DNA of 64,000 nucleotides from Olivibacter sp. XZL3 (GTDB lineage: Bacteria; Bacteroidota; Bacteroidia; Sphingobacteriales; Sphingobacteriaceae): positions 62,001 to 126,000 of the forward strand of contig NZ_SBJH01000059.1 in the NCBI RefSeq assembly GCF_004368405.1, given 5' to 3'. Shown here piece after piece: positions 1 through 7,562 of the stretch (the stretch's first letter is position 1; each line of letters opens with the position of its first letter). The position numbers were made by a program, and so were the translations under genes. The notes under the pieces are model-generated. The model searched no databases and was not told the origin of the DNA. It saw nothing but the letters and a program-made list of their open reading frames with translations.

Positions 1-246
1 GCAAATCAAGTTGGACGTGTCGTAATTACCAGTAATCTTTCTTCAATGCCGGAAGTCGCAGGTGATTCATGTGTATTGGTAGACCCTTATGATAGCAAGA
101 AGATAAGGGAGGCTATTGATTTAGTAAGCGAAGATACCGCATTGAGGGAGAAACTTATCAAAAAGGGAAAAGAAAACGTATTAAGATTCGATCCAACGTT
201 GATCGCCGGCAAATATTTGTCCTTATACAAAGAGTTAAGCCAATAA
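1..246 (+). CDS. Glycosyltransferase, C-terminal fragment (GT4-like), cut by window start
   Basis: The reading frame is open from base 1 and ends at 246, so only the last 81 or so residues are present. The segment has the usual C-terminal part of a GT-B glycosyltransferase of family GT4: a 'SNLSSMPEVAGDSCVLVDP' stretch, which corresponds to the nucleotide-sugar binding region with its conserved acidic residue, followed by a helical tail. It lies 5 bases before the next glycosyltransferase and so is the first visible member of the polysaccharide operon. The donor and acceptor sugars cannot be told. Confidence 0.85.
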   Translation, partial: ANQVGRVVITSNLSSMPEVAGDSCVLVDPYDSKKIREAIDLVSEDTALREKLIKKGKENVLRFDPTLIAGKYLSLYKELSQ

Positions 247-251
247 TAGTT

Positions 252-1382
252 ATGCAGAAAATGATATTCTTTTGGCAGAACATAGTAAGCATTCATCAAG
301 CCCCTTTTCTGAACGCCCTGGCAGATGAACCGAATCTTTCTGTTTTCCTTATAGTGGGGGAATCTCTCTCTGAATTTAGAAAGGGAATGGGATGGACCGA
401 ACCCACCTTACACAGTCGTATTACGTTGATTAGATTCGATGATCAGATTGATTGGAAAGACCTAATTAATAAAAATTGTGGCTCAGATTGTCTCCATATA
501 TTTTCCGGCATCGCTGCTTTTTCCAATGTGCATAAAGCTTTTAAGTATTCTGTCAGATTGAAGTGCCGGATAGGGATATTGTCCGAGTCGCTCGATTTGC
601 GTGGCAGGAAAGGATTGCTTAGGAATATAAGGGGTTACTATCATAGGTTCATATATGGTAAAAGTATCAGGTTGGTGTTAGCCATAGGTGAACAGGCTAA
701 ATCTCAATTCTTGAATTGGGGATATAAGTCAGATTGTGTTTTTGACTGGGCCTACACTGTCCCTTTATCCAAAACAACTTTACTTTTTCAAGATGCAAAC
801 CAAAACGACCCGTTTAAAATCTTATTTGTTGGTTCTTTAATTCAAAGGAAGGGATATGATCTGCTTATCGAAGCTTTATGTAAGCTTCATACAACTGCTT
901 TTTTAGCCGACTTATATTGCTTAAGAACTCCTCAAGACCTGGAGAGAAGAAGTATTCCAGGCCTTAGGGAGCTTAAGGGAAAAGTCCGGCTGCTTCCTTT
1001 TGAAACTAATGAGAGAATTCGTTCAATTATGAGTTCTTATGACCTTTTTATCTTGCCGAGCAGACGGGACGGCTGGGGGGCCGTAATTAGCGAAAGCTTA
1101 TGTGAGGGATTGCCTGCCTTGGTCAGTAGGAATTGCGGGGCAAGTACTTTGATCAATAGTACGCTGCAGGGTGAAGTACTAAAGGATATTGAGCCCAAGC
1201 ATATGAGTAACGTACTTAACAAGTTAATTCAAAAAGGAAAGCCGTCTGCGGCGCATAGAAGAGATTTACGAATATGGGCTGAAAAAAGTATTTCCGGAAG
1301 TGCCATGAGTGCATATTTTATTGAGATTTTGAATTCTTTAGCTGCTGCAAATGAAAAACCAATAGCACCATGGAAAAGATAA
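252..1382 (+). CDS. GT4-like glycosyltransferase
   Basis: This 376-residue protein has a GT-B layout. The C-terminal half (from about residue 190) has the donor-binding domain, with 'ILFVGSLIQRKGYDLLIEA' after the linker and 'SSYDLFILPSRRDGWGAVIS' around residues 260-280, the typical E/GW-containing sugar-nucleotide pocket of GT4 enzymes. The N-terminal half is divergent, which is normal for the acceptor domain. It begins 5 bases after the preceding gene and its stop shares one base with the start of the next (TAATG), showing tight operon coupling. It probably adds one sugar to the lipid-linked repeat unit at the cytoplasmic face of the inner membrane. The sugar is unknown. Confidence 0.85.
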   Translation: MQKMIFFWQNIVSIHQAPFLNALADEPNLSVFLIVGESLSEFRKGMGWTEPTLHSRITLIRFDDQIDWKDLINKNCGSDCLHIFSGIAAFSNVHKAFKYSVRLKCRIGILSESLDLRGRKGLLRNIRGYYHRFIYGKSIRLVLAIGEQAKSQFLNWGYKSDCVFDWAYTVPLSKTTLLFQDANQNDPFKILFVGSLIQRKGYDLLIEALCKLHTTAFLADLYCLRTPQDLERRSIPGLRELKGKVRLLPFETNERIRSIMSSYDLFILPSRRDGWGAVISESLCEGLPALVSRNCGASTLINSTLQGEVLKDIEPKHMSNVLNKLIQKGKPSAAHRRDLRIWAEKSISGSAMSAYFIEILNSLAAANEKPIAPWKR

Positions 1383-2575
1383 TGAAAATTCTACGTGTCA
1401 TATCAAGTATGAATCCTACGCATGGCGGCCCATGCCAAGGTATTCGAAATTCTGTGCCTGCTCTGCAGTCGCACGGTATTGAAAATGACGTAGTGTCCTT
1501 AGATGATCCGTCAGCAGCGTACCTGGGAAATGATCCTTTCACTATTTATGCACTGGGCAATAGCAGGGGCCCCTGGGCTTACAATAGCAAACTGCTTGGA
1601 TGGCTAACAGATAACCTGAGTAAGTATGATGCGGTGATTATCCATGGCTTATGGTTGTATCATAGCTATGCTGCATTTAAAGCAGTAAAGGTGCTAAGAA
1701 AAGCGGGTAGTGCCGTCCCTAAAGTATTTATTATGCCGCATGGCATGCTCGATCCTTATTTTCAGAAAGCAGAAGGGCGTAAACTGAAAGCTTTGCGAAA
1801 TAATCTCTACTGGAAACTTATCGAATCAAAAGTGGTGAATGGTGTGGATGGGGTGCTTTTTACCTGCGAAGAAGAATTACTGTTGGCACGAACAACCTTC
1901 AGCGCCTACCATCCAAAAAAGGAACTGAATGTGGGCTATGGTATCCGAAAGCCAAAAGCCCGGACACCAGAAATGCACGCTGCTTTAAAAGAGAGGCTCG
2001 GAGAAGTGGCTGACCGACCTTATCTGTTATTTCTTAGCCGGATCCATGAAAAAAAAGGAGTCGACCTGTTAATTAAAGCATATAAATCAGTAGCGAAGAC
2101 AATCGAAGGCCAGCATAAAATACCTGCCCTGGTTATTGCCGGGCCTGGGCTGGATACCGTATTTGGAAAGCAGATGATAGAACTCGCTGCCAGCCATGCG
2201 TCCATTGTATTTCCAGGTATGCTCTCAGGCGATCTGAAATGGGCCGCTTTTCATTATTGCGAAGTCTTTATATTGCCGAGCCATCAGGAAAATTTTGGTA
2301 TATCCGTAGTAGAAGCATTGGCATGCGAAAAGCCTGTATTGATTACCGACAAGGTGAACATTTGGCGAGAGATAAAAAGTGAAGGCGCCGGAATTATTGA
2401 CAAGGATACGCTGGATGGCATTGTTACCCTATTGAAGGAATGGATACTGATGGATCTGGCCGGCAAGTCATTCCTGACTACGCGGGCTTACAGTGCCTAT
2501 GAGAAATATTTTACTGTAGAGAAGGCAGCTGTGAATATGGGGGATACAATCCGTAGGGAGGTGGCGAATGCATAA
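1382..2575 (+). CDS. GT4 family glycosyltransferase
   Basis: This is a group 1 glycosyltransferase with an N-terminal 'KILRVISSMNPTHGGP' Rossmann start, the core segment 'LLFLSRIHEKKGVDLLIKAY' and the donor-binding 'LPSHQENFGISVVEALACEK' containing the EX7E-type glutamates. I place the start at 1382, where TAATG couples it to the previous stop and gives the usual 'MKILRV' beginning; an in-frame ATG at 1370 would add only four residues. The 3' end overlaps the next gene by 8 bases. It is expected to work in the cytoplasm on the undecaprenyl-linked glycan of the same operon. Confidence 0.9.
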   Translation: MKILRVISSMNPTHGGPCQGIRNSVPALQSHGIENDVVSLDDPSAAYLGNDPFTIYALGNSRGPWAYNSKLLGWLTDNLSKYDAVIIHGLWLYHSYAAFKAVKVLRKAGSAVPKVFIMPHGMLDPYFQKAEGRKLKALRNNLYWKLIESKVVNGVDGVLFTCEEELLLARTTFSAYHPKKELNVGYGIRKPKARTPEMHAALKERLGEVADRPYLLFLSRIHEKKGVDLLIKAYKSVAKTIEGQHKIPALVIAGPGLDTVFGKQMIELAASHASIVFPGMLSGDLKWAAFHYCEVFILPSHQENFGISVVEALACEKPVLITDKVNIWREIKSEGAGIIDKDTLDGIVTLLKEWILMDLAGKSFLTTRAYSAYEKYFTVEKAAVNMGDTIRREVANA

Positions 2576-3116
2576 TCAGGATACATATACAGGTGCTTCC
2601 TTTTCCCTGGCAAATCGTTTAAAGCGCTTGCTCTGGAACTTGGTCTATCTGATCTTATTTAAGTTTTCCCCGCGGCCTTTTCACGCATATAGAGCGTTTA
2701 TCCTACGTTGCTTCGGTGCGCAGGTAGGGAAAGGAGTGCATGTATATCCCGGGGTAAAAATATGGGCACCATGGAACTTAGTATTAGGAGATGAATGTGG
2801 CATCGCCTCGGGAGTCGAATTATATTCGCAAGGCTTGATTACTGTCGGATACCGGGCAATTATCTCACAAGGCACTTATATCTGTACGGGCACCCATGAC
2901 TATACCAAGGCCGGACACCCTTTATACACACTGCCGATTACCATAAAGGATAAGGCTTGGGTAGCTGCCGATTGTTTCGTTCATCCGGGGATAACCATTG
3001 GAGAAGGCGCCGTAATTGGTGCACGTTCGGTAGTTACAAAGGATATGCCTGCATGGATGGTATGTGCCGGGCATCCTTGTAAACCGCTAAAAGAGCGAAT
3101 GATGAGCGGCGATTAA
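2568..3116 (+). CDS. WcaF-like hexapeptide-repeat acyltransferase
   Basis: This 182-residue protein has the left-handed beta-helix pattern of the LacA/WcaF/NodL family of O-acetyltransferases: imperfect hexapeptides through residues 50-165 ('GAQVGKGVHVYPGVKIWAP', 'ITIGEGAVIGARSVVTKD'). The catalytic histidine is probably in 'CTGTHDYTKAGHP', with the acetyl-CoA site near the C terminus ('GHPCKPLK'). Members transfer acetyl from acetyl-CoA to a sugar hydroxyl. Here the likely role is acetylation of the exopolysaccharide repeat unit. It overlaps the upstream glycosyltransferase by 8 bases, so the two are translationally coupled. Confidence 0.9.
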   Translation: MHNQDTYTGASFSLANRLKRLLWNLVYLILFKFSPRPFHAYRAFILRCFGAQVGKGVHVYPGVKIWAPWNLVLGDECGIASGVELYSQGLITVGYRAIISQGTYICTGTHDYTKAGHPLYTLPITIKDKAWVAADCFVHPGITIGEGAVIGARSVVTKDMPAWMVCAGHPCKPLKERMMSGD

Positions 3117-3176
3117 AAAAGCAAATGGAAGATAGTTTATGCATTACGTATAACTTACAACTTATTACTTAAAGAA

Positions 3177-4004
3177 ATGGTCTCGGTATTAATTTTAACA
3201 AAGAACGAAGAACAAGATTTACCCGGCTGCTTAGCTTCGGTAGCTTGGTGCGATGATATTCATGTGTTCGATTCTTTTAGCGAAGACCGTACTGTGGAGA
3301 TTGCAAAAGCAGCAGGCGCGCAAGTGATACAACGCAAATTTGATGGTTATGCCTCCCAAAGAAATGCGGCGATGACGATACCGTCCTTTAAATACGATTG
3401 GCTTTTTATCTTGGATGCAGACGAGCGTATACCGGAAGCATTAAAAGTGGAGATAGAGGTGAAGTTGAGAACATGCCCGGAAGAGGTAAAGGGCTTTCGG
3501 ATACGCAGGCGGGATTTTCTTGGAAAAACCTGGCTTAAGCATGCGCAAATTTCACCTTTTTATATTAGGCTTGTTAGGCGTGGCTATGCAGGCTACCATC
3601 GAGAAATAAACGAGGTCATGGAGGTAAACGGCCAGGTGGTCGATTTACAAAGTTATTTTGATCATTACCCTTTTTCTAAGGGATATCAGCATTGGTTAGA
3701 CAAGCATAACGTTTACTCTAGCATGGAAGCCAAAAGGTGGATGGAAGAACATGAACAGCAGCTACATTTTTCCTGGAAGAAAGCGCTTTTCAGTAAAGAT
3801 TTTAATGAGAAGCGCTATCACCAGAAAGGTTTGTATTATAAAATACCAGGTAGGCCATTGATAAAGTGGCTCTATATGATGTTTTGGCGAAGAGCCATTT
3901 TAGATAGGAGGGCAGGGCTTACTTATGCAACCTTGCAGTCTATCTACGAGTATTTTATTGTTTTGAAGACAAAAGAGTTGATCAGTAAACAACGTTCCAA
4001 ATAG
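3177..4004 (+). CDS. GT2 glycosyltransferase, WaaE/KdtX-like
   Basis: The 275-residue protein is a GT-A family 2 enzyme. It begins with 'VSVLILTKNEEQDLPGCLAS', the nucleotide-binding beta strand, has an early 'DSFSEDRTVEIAKAAGA' and the 'FILDADERI' metal/UDP-binding DxD-like motif near residue 80. Length and the C-terminal basic and aromatic region match the WaaE/KdtX group, which adds a beta-linked hexose to lipid A core or to a capsule acceptor. It sits in the capsule operon 60 bases after the acyltransferase, the largest gap of this run. The exact sugar is not predictable. Confidence 0.88.
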   Translation: MVSVLILTKNEEQDLPGCLASVAWCDDIHVFDSFSEDRTVEIAKAAGAQVIQRKFDGYASQRNAAMTIPSFKYDWLFILDADERIPEALKVEIEVKLRTCPEEVKGFRIRRRDFLGKTWLKHAQISPFYIRLVRRGYAGYHREINEVMEVNGQVVDLQSYFDHYPFSKGYQHWLDKHNVYSSMEAKRWMEEHEQQLHFSWKKALFSKDFNEKRYHQKGLYYKIPGRPLIKWLYMMFWRRAILDRRAGLTYATLQSIYEYFIVLKTKELISKQRSK

Positions 4005-4011
4005 GCGTCCT

Positions 4012-5241
4012 ATGAAGATATTAATATTTGGCATCAATTATTATCCCGAGCTTACGGGTATCGGCAAATATACCGGAGAAATGGCTGCATGGTTGGCCGC
4101 GCAAGGCCATGAGGTTGCGGTTGTGACTGCGCCGCCCTATTATCCGGAATGGGATATCCATCCTGCGTATAAAGGCAAAAAATGGTTTAAAGAAATAATT
4201 GATGGTGTAACCGTCTATCGTGTGCCGATATATGTGCCGAAGGAAGTAACTTCCAAAAAGCGGATCGTCCACGAGTTTTCCTTTTTGGGTGGGGTTTTCC
4301 CGCAGTGGTTTGCCCTGCTGTTGAAAAAAAAGTACGAGGTGGTGATCAATATCAATCCCCCTTTTCATCTGGGCTTTTTTGCCTTGTTATATGCTAAGAT
4401 TAAGCGGGCACGTTTACTGACGCATATTCAAGATCTACAAATCGATGCCGCGAAAGATTTGGGCATGATTAACAACAAACGCTTATTGAACTGGATGTTC
4501 AAGTCCGAGCGCTATTTGCTGAACAATAGCCATGGCGTGTCCTCTATCAGCTTGGGCATGAAACGTAAGATTATCGACAAGGGGGTGCCGCTAGAAAAGT
4601 ATATTATGTTTCCAAACTGGGTAGATGAAGGAGCTATCAGGCCGCTCAGCCTGCAACATTCGCTGAGGAGCGAATGGAATATACCGATGGAAGATAAGGT
4701 CGTGCTTTATTCAGGGAATCTAGGAGAAAAACAGGGTTTGGACATTATTATAGATGCTGCTGAACAGTTTAGGGATGTCGGGAAACTTCACTTCTTGATT
4801 GTCGGATCAGGCGGCTATAAGGAAACACTGGAGAAAATGGCGAAGAAGAAAGAGTTAAGGAATGTGCAATTTTTTCCCTTACAGCCTTATCCCAAATTAA
4901 GTGCCTTATTAGCGTGTGCAGATATACACCTGGTGTTGCAGAAAAAATCGGCGGCTGACTTGGTAATGCCGAGCAAACTCACGAGTATCTTGGCGGCCGG
5001 TGGCTGCCCTTTGGTAACGGCCATGCCAAATACCACCCTGCATGATCTGATTCTGGAAGAAAAAATAGGGGTAGTTGTGGAGCCGGAGTCAGTTGGGGCG
5101 CTTTGCAGTGGATTAAAGTATATGTTGAAGGAGGATTTGAATGTATTTAAAGAAGCGGCGCGGACTTATGCCGTTAAAAATTTATCAAAAGAACAAATAA
5201 TGAGAACTTTTGAAACAAATTTGTATAAATTGGCTCAGTAA
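4012..5241 (+). CDS. wcaI: WcaI-like colanic-acid-type glycosyltransferase
   Basis: The 409-residue protein opens with 'MKILIFGINYYPELTGIGKY' and has the 'TAPPYYPEWDI' segment, both hallmarks of the WcaI group of GT4 enzymes. The C-terminal donor-binding domain contains 'VLYSGNLGEKQGLDIIIDAA' and 'VMPSKLTSILAAGG'. In Enterobacteria WcaI is a fucosyltransferase of colanic acid; here only the family assignment is firm. The gene starts 7 bases after the GT2 gene and ends 9 bases before the Wzi-like gene, so synthesis and export genes are co-transcribed. Confidence 0.88.
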   Translation: MKILIFGINYYPELTGIGKYTGEMAAWLAAQGHEVAVVTAPPYYPEWDIHPAYKGKKWFKEIIDGVTVYRVPIYVPKEVTSKKRIVHEFSFLGGVFPQWFALLLKKKYEVVININPPFHLGFFALLYAKIKRARLLTHIQDLQIDAAKDLGMINNKRLLNWMFKSERYLLNNSHGVSSISLGMKRKIIDKGVPLEKYIMFPNWVDEGAIRPLSLQHSLRSEWNIPMEDKVVLYSGNLGEKQGLDIIIDAAEQFRDVGKLHFLIVGSGGYKETLEKMAKKKELRNVQFFPLQPYPKLSALLACADIHLVLQKKSAADLVMPSKLTSILAAGGCPLVTAMPNTTLHDLILEEKIGVVVEPESVGALCSGLKYMLKEDLNVFKEAARTYAVKNLSKEQIMRTFETNLYKLAQ

Positions 5242-5250
5242 TTCATAACT

Positions 5251-6714
5251 ATGCGGGTTGTATACTTTCTATTTATCATAGGTTCACTACTACAGTCGCT
5301 TCGATTAGCCTCGCAGGAGCTGAAGCCGGCTTGGCAGGATTCGCTGAAGCTTTCGATAGGAACGGTGGGCACAGCCGCCGCGAAAGATTTCCAGCCTTTT
5401 TGGTTGGTCGCAAATCAATTTGGGACGATTACGGACCAGCAATGGGATTTCTCAACGAATGTCCGCTTAGCGAATGAACACGTGTTGAACTATGGCAAAT
5501 GGAGAGCGGGAGCACAGCGGTATCCATTTAAGCTTAGTTATACTTTTGATATTTATAATAATAATCACTTCAAAGATGTTAACATTATCGAAGGGAACCT
5601 AAAGTTGAATTGGCGGGGCTGGCAATTCCGCGCCGGCCGGTATCGGGAGGTGATAGGGGAGGTGGATTCGGCCTTATCAACCGGTTCTTTGGGTATTAGT
5701 GGCAATGCGATGCCTATCCCAAAGATCAGCATCGCTGTGCCGGAATATAAGCCCTTTCCATGGACCAATGGTTGGCTACAGTTTAAGGGTTTGTTCAGCC
5801 ATGGTTGGATGGGGAACGATCGCTATTTTTATTCCTATCTGCATGAAAAGGCTTTTTATTTGCGGGCGGGCCGTGGAAAATTGAAACTATTTGGGGGAAT
5901 TGCACATTTCGCCGAATGGGGCGGAAAGCGGGCTGATTATCAGCTAGACCGAGGGCTGAAGGCATTTTGGAATGTCATTTCTCTTCGGGAGGCAAATGAT
6001 GGTAGTGTTCCGGAAGAAAGTGGGAAAAGGCCTAATCGCGCAGGCGACCATAGGGGAATGATGGAGCTCGGATTTGATTTAGAGGCTAATAAAGGGTACT
6101 GGCATTTCTATCATCAAACACCGTTTGAAAGTGGCACCGGAATCGACATTCGTAATGTCGATAGATTAGCCGGTATATCTTTTCGCTGGAAAGAATCAAG
6201 CAGTTTGTTTAAAAAATTGGTTTTTGAGTTTATCTATACAAAACAAATGGAAGGTTTTGCCACAGAGCAGCAAAGCTATTACAACAACGGCGCTTACAAA
6301 ACTGGGTGGGAATACAATGGGGCGATAGTAGGTACGCCTCTTTTTATAAATCGCAAACGCGGACGCTATTTCTTTCCTTTACAACCGTTTGATTGGGGAT
6401 TGGACGCCGAAGCCGATCCGCCGGGGAATTCTAATATCATAGGCAATAGAATAATCGGAGTTAACCTGGCGGGAGAATGGACCGTGCACAACAATTTATT
6501 GCTTACGACCATATTAACGTTTAATTCCCATAGCCTCGATAGATCAATTTTGAGAAACGACATATCGTCGGTTCAAAACCAGTTTTATTCGGTTCAGAAA
6601 CTCAGTTTTCGTTTAAAAGATAAGCTTACGCTTCTTTCTGCGATCGCAATAGATGTCGGCGATCTGTACAATAATTTTGGTGGTATGCTCGGTTTAAAAT
6701 ATGATATTAAATAA
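5251..6714 (+). CDS. Wzi-family capsule assembly outer-membrane protein
   Basis: The 487-residue protein starts with a signal peptide ('VVYFLFIIGSLLQSLRLASQ') and continues with the 'GTITDQQWDFSTNVRLANEH' and long beta-strand-rich sequence of the capsule assembly protein Wzi family (18-stranded outer-membrane barrel). Alternating aromatic residues and a terminal strand ending 'GLKYDIK' fit a barrel. Wzi anchors or organises capsule at the cell surface. Its place between the glycosyltransferases and the Wza/Wzc genes supports surface attachment of the polymer made by this operon. Confidence 0.85.
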   Translation: MRVVYFLFIIGSLLQSLRLASQELKPAWQDSLKLSIGTVGTAAAKDFQPFWLVANQFGTITDQQWDFSTNVRLANEHVLNYGKWRAGAQRYPFKLSYTFDIYNNNHFKDVNIIEGNLKLNWRGWQFRAGRYREVIGEVDSALSTGSLGISGNAMPIPKISIAVPEYKPFPWTNGWLQFKGLFSHGWMGNDRYFYSYLHEKAFYLRAGRGKLKLFGGIAHFAEWGGKRADYQLDRGLKAFWNVISLREANDGSVPEESGKRPNRAGDHRGMMELGFDLEANKGYWHFYHQTPFESGTGIDIRNVDRLAGISFRWKESSSLFKKLVFEFIYTKQMEGFATEQQSYYNNGAYKTGWEYNGAIVGTPLFINRKRGRYFFPLQPFDWGLDAEADPPGNSNIIGNRIIGVNLAGEWTVHNNLLLTTILTFNSHSLDRSILRNDISSVQNQFYSVQKLSFRLKDKLTLLSAIAIDVGDLYNNFGGMLGLKYDIK

Positions 6715-6723
6715 ATTAAGAAA

Positions 6724-7545
6724 ATGGGAAGTAGTTTGTTAACAAAAATTAACGGTGGAAATTCGAATACACGGAAGTTATGCATGCTTTTACTGTTGCC
6801 TGTCCTGCTCGGCTTTCTTACCGGTTGCAAAAGCCAACGGGCAATACCTTATTTTCAGGATATGACCTCGCTGGATAAGACGAAGCTAAATCAAGTAAAG
6901 TATACGGAGCCAACGATTATATCCGATGACATTTTGGATATCACTATTCAGACGGCAGATGCAAATGCGTCTCGTTCTATAAATGCGGCCGCTACGGATA
7001 ATAGTATTGTTGCACCCAATGTGCAGGCCAGAGCAACAGGATTTGTTGTCGATAGAAATGGTGAAGTTGAACTTCCTATTCTGGGTAAAATAAAATTAGA
7101 GGGACTCACTAGTTTTGAAGCTCGGAACGTGATCAGAGAGAAGGCCAGGAAATTTTTTATCGAACCTACTGTGCAGGTGAGATTCGTTAATTTCAAAGTG
7201 ACTGTTATTGGAGAGGTAAACCGGCCTTCGAGCTATACTATGCCCTCTGAACGCGTGACGATATTAGATGCATTAGGCCTTGCGGGGGATTTGACGATTT
7301 ATGGGAAACGAGAGAATGTGTTGCTTGTGCGGGAAACCACGAACGGAAAAGAAATGGTTCGCTTTAATCTGAACAATTCCGAAATTTTTAATTCGCCTTA
7401 TTATTATTTAAAGCAAAACGATATTATATATGTGGAGCCAAGTGAATCAAAAGTTGCAGCCGCAGATAATGCGCAGCTTATGAGGTTCTCCGTCGCAGCA
7501 TCTGTTCTTTCCGCGTTGGCAATTATTGCAAATCTTATTATATAG
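6724..7545 (+). CDS. Wza-like polysaccharide export lipoprotein
   Basis: This 273-residue protein has a lipoprotein signal with the lipobox 'GFLTGC' (Cys35), then the poly-saccharide export domain ('DDILDITIQTADANASRS') and a SLBB-type domain ('FKVTVIGEVNRPSSYTMPSE', then 'ILDALGLAGDL'). It ends with a hydrophobic segment ('SVLSALAIIANLII') that could span a membrane. Wza proteins form the outer-membrane translocon for capsule and exopolysaccharide. It is 9 bases after wzi-like and 17 before the tyrosine kinase, its usual partner. Confidence 0.92.
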   Translation: MGSSLLTKINGGNSNTRKLCMLLLLPVLLGFLTGCKSQRAIPYFQDMTSLDKTKLNQVKYTEPTIISDDILDITIQTADANASRSINAAATDNSIVAPNVQARATGFVVDRNGEVELPILGKIKLEGLTSFEARNVIREKARKFFIEPTVQVRFVNFKVTVIGEVNRPSSYTMPSERVTILDALGLAGDLTIYGKRENVLLVRETTNGKEMVRFNLNNSEIFNSPYYYLKQNDIIYVEPSESKVAAADNAQLMRFSVAASVLSALAIIANLII

Positions 7546-7562
7546 CATAGCTAGTTTTATAT

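Noticed and set aside
4021-4040. Further sigma-54-like site (TTTGGCAT)
   Set aside because: The -12 half is missing at the correct spacing and it lies in coding sequence. Other TGGCAC/TGGCAT words in the window fail in the same way.
4021-4368. 115-codon open frame antisense to the WcaI-like gene
   Set aside because: It is fully inside a recognised glycosyltransferase gene and has no family features.
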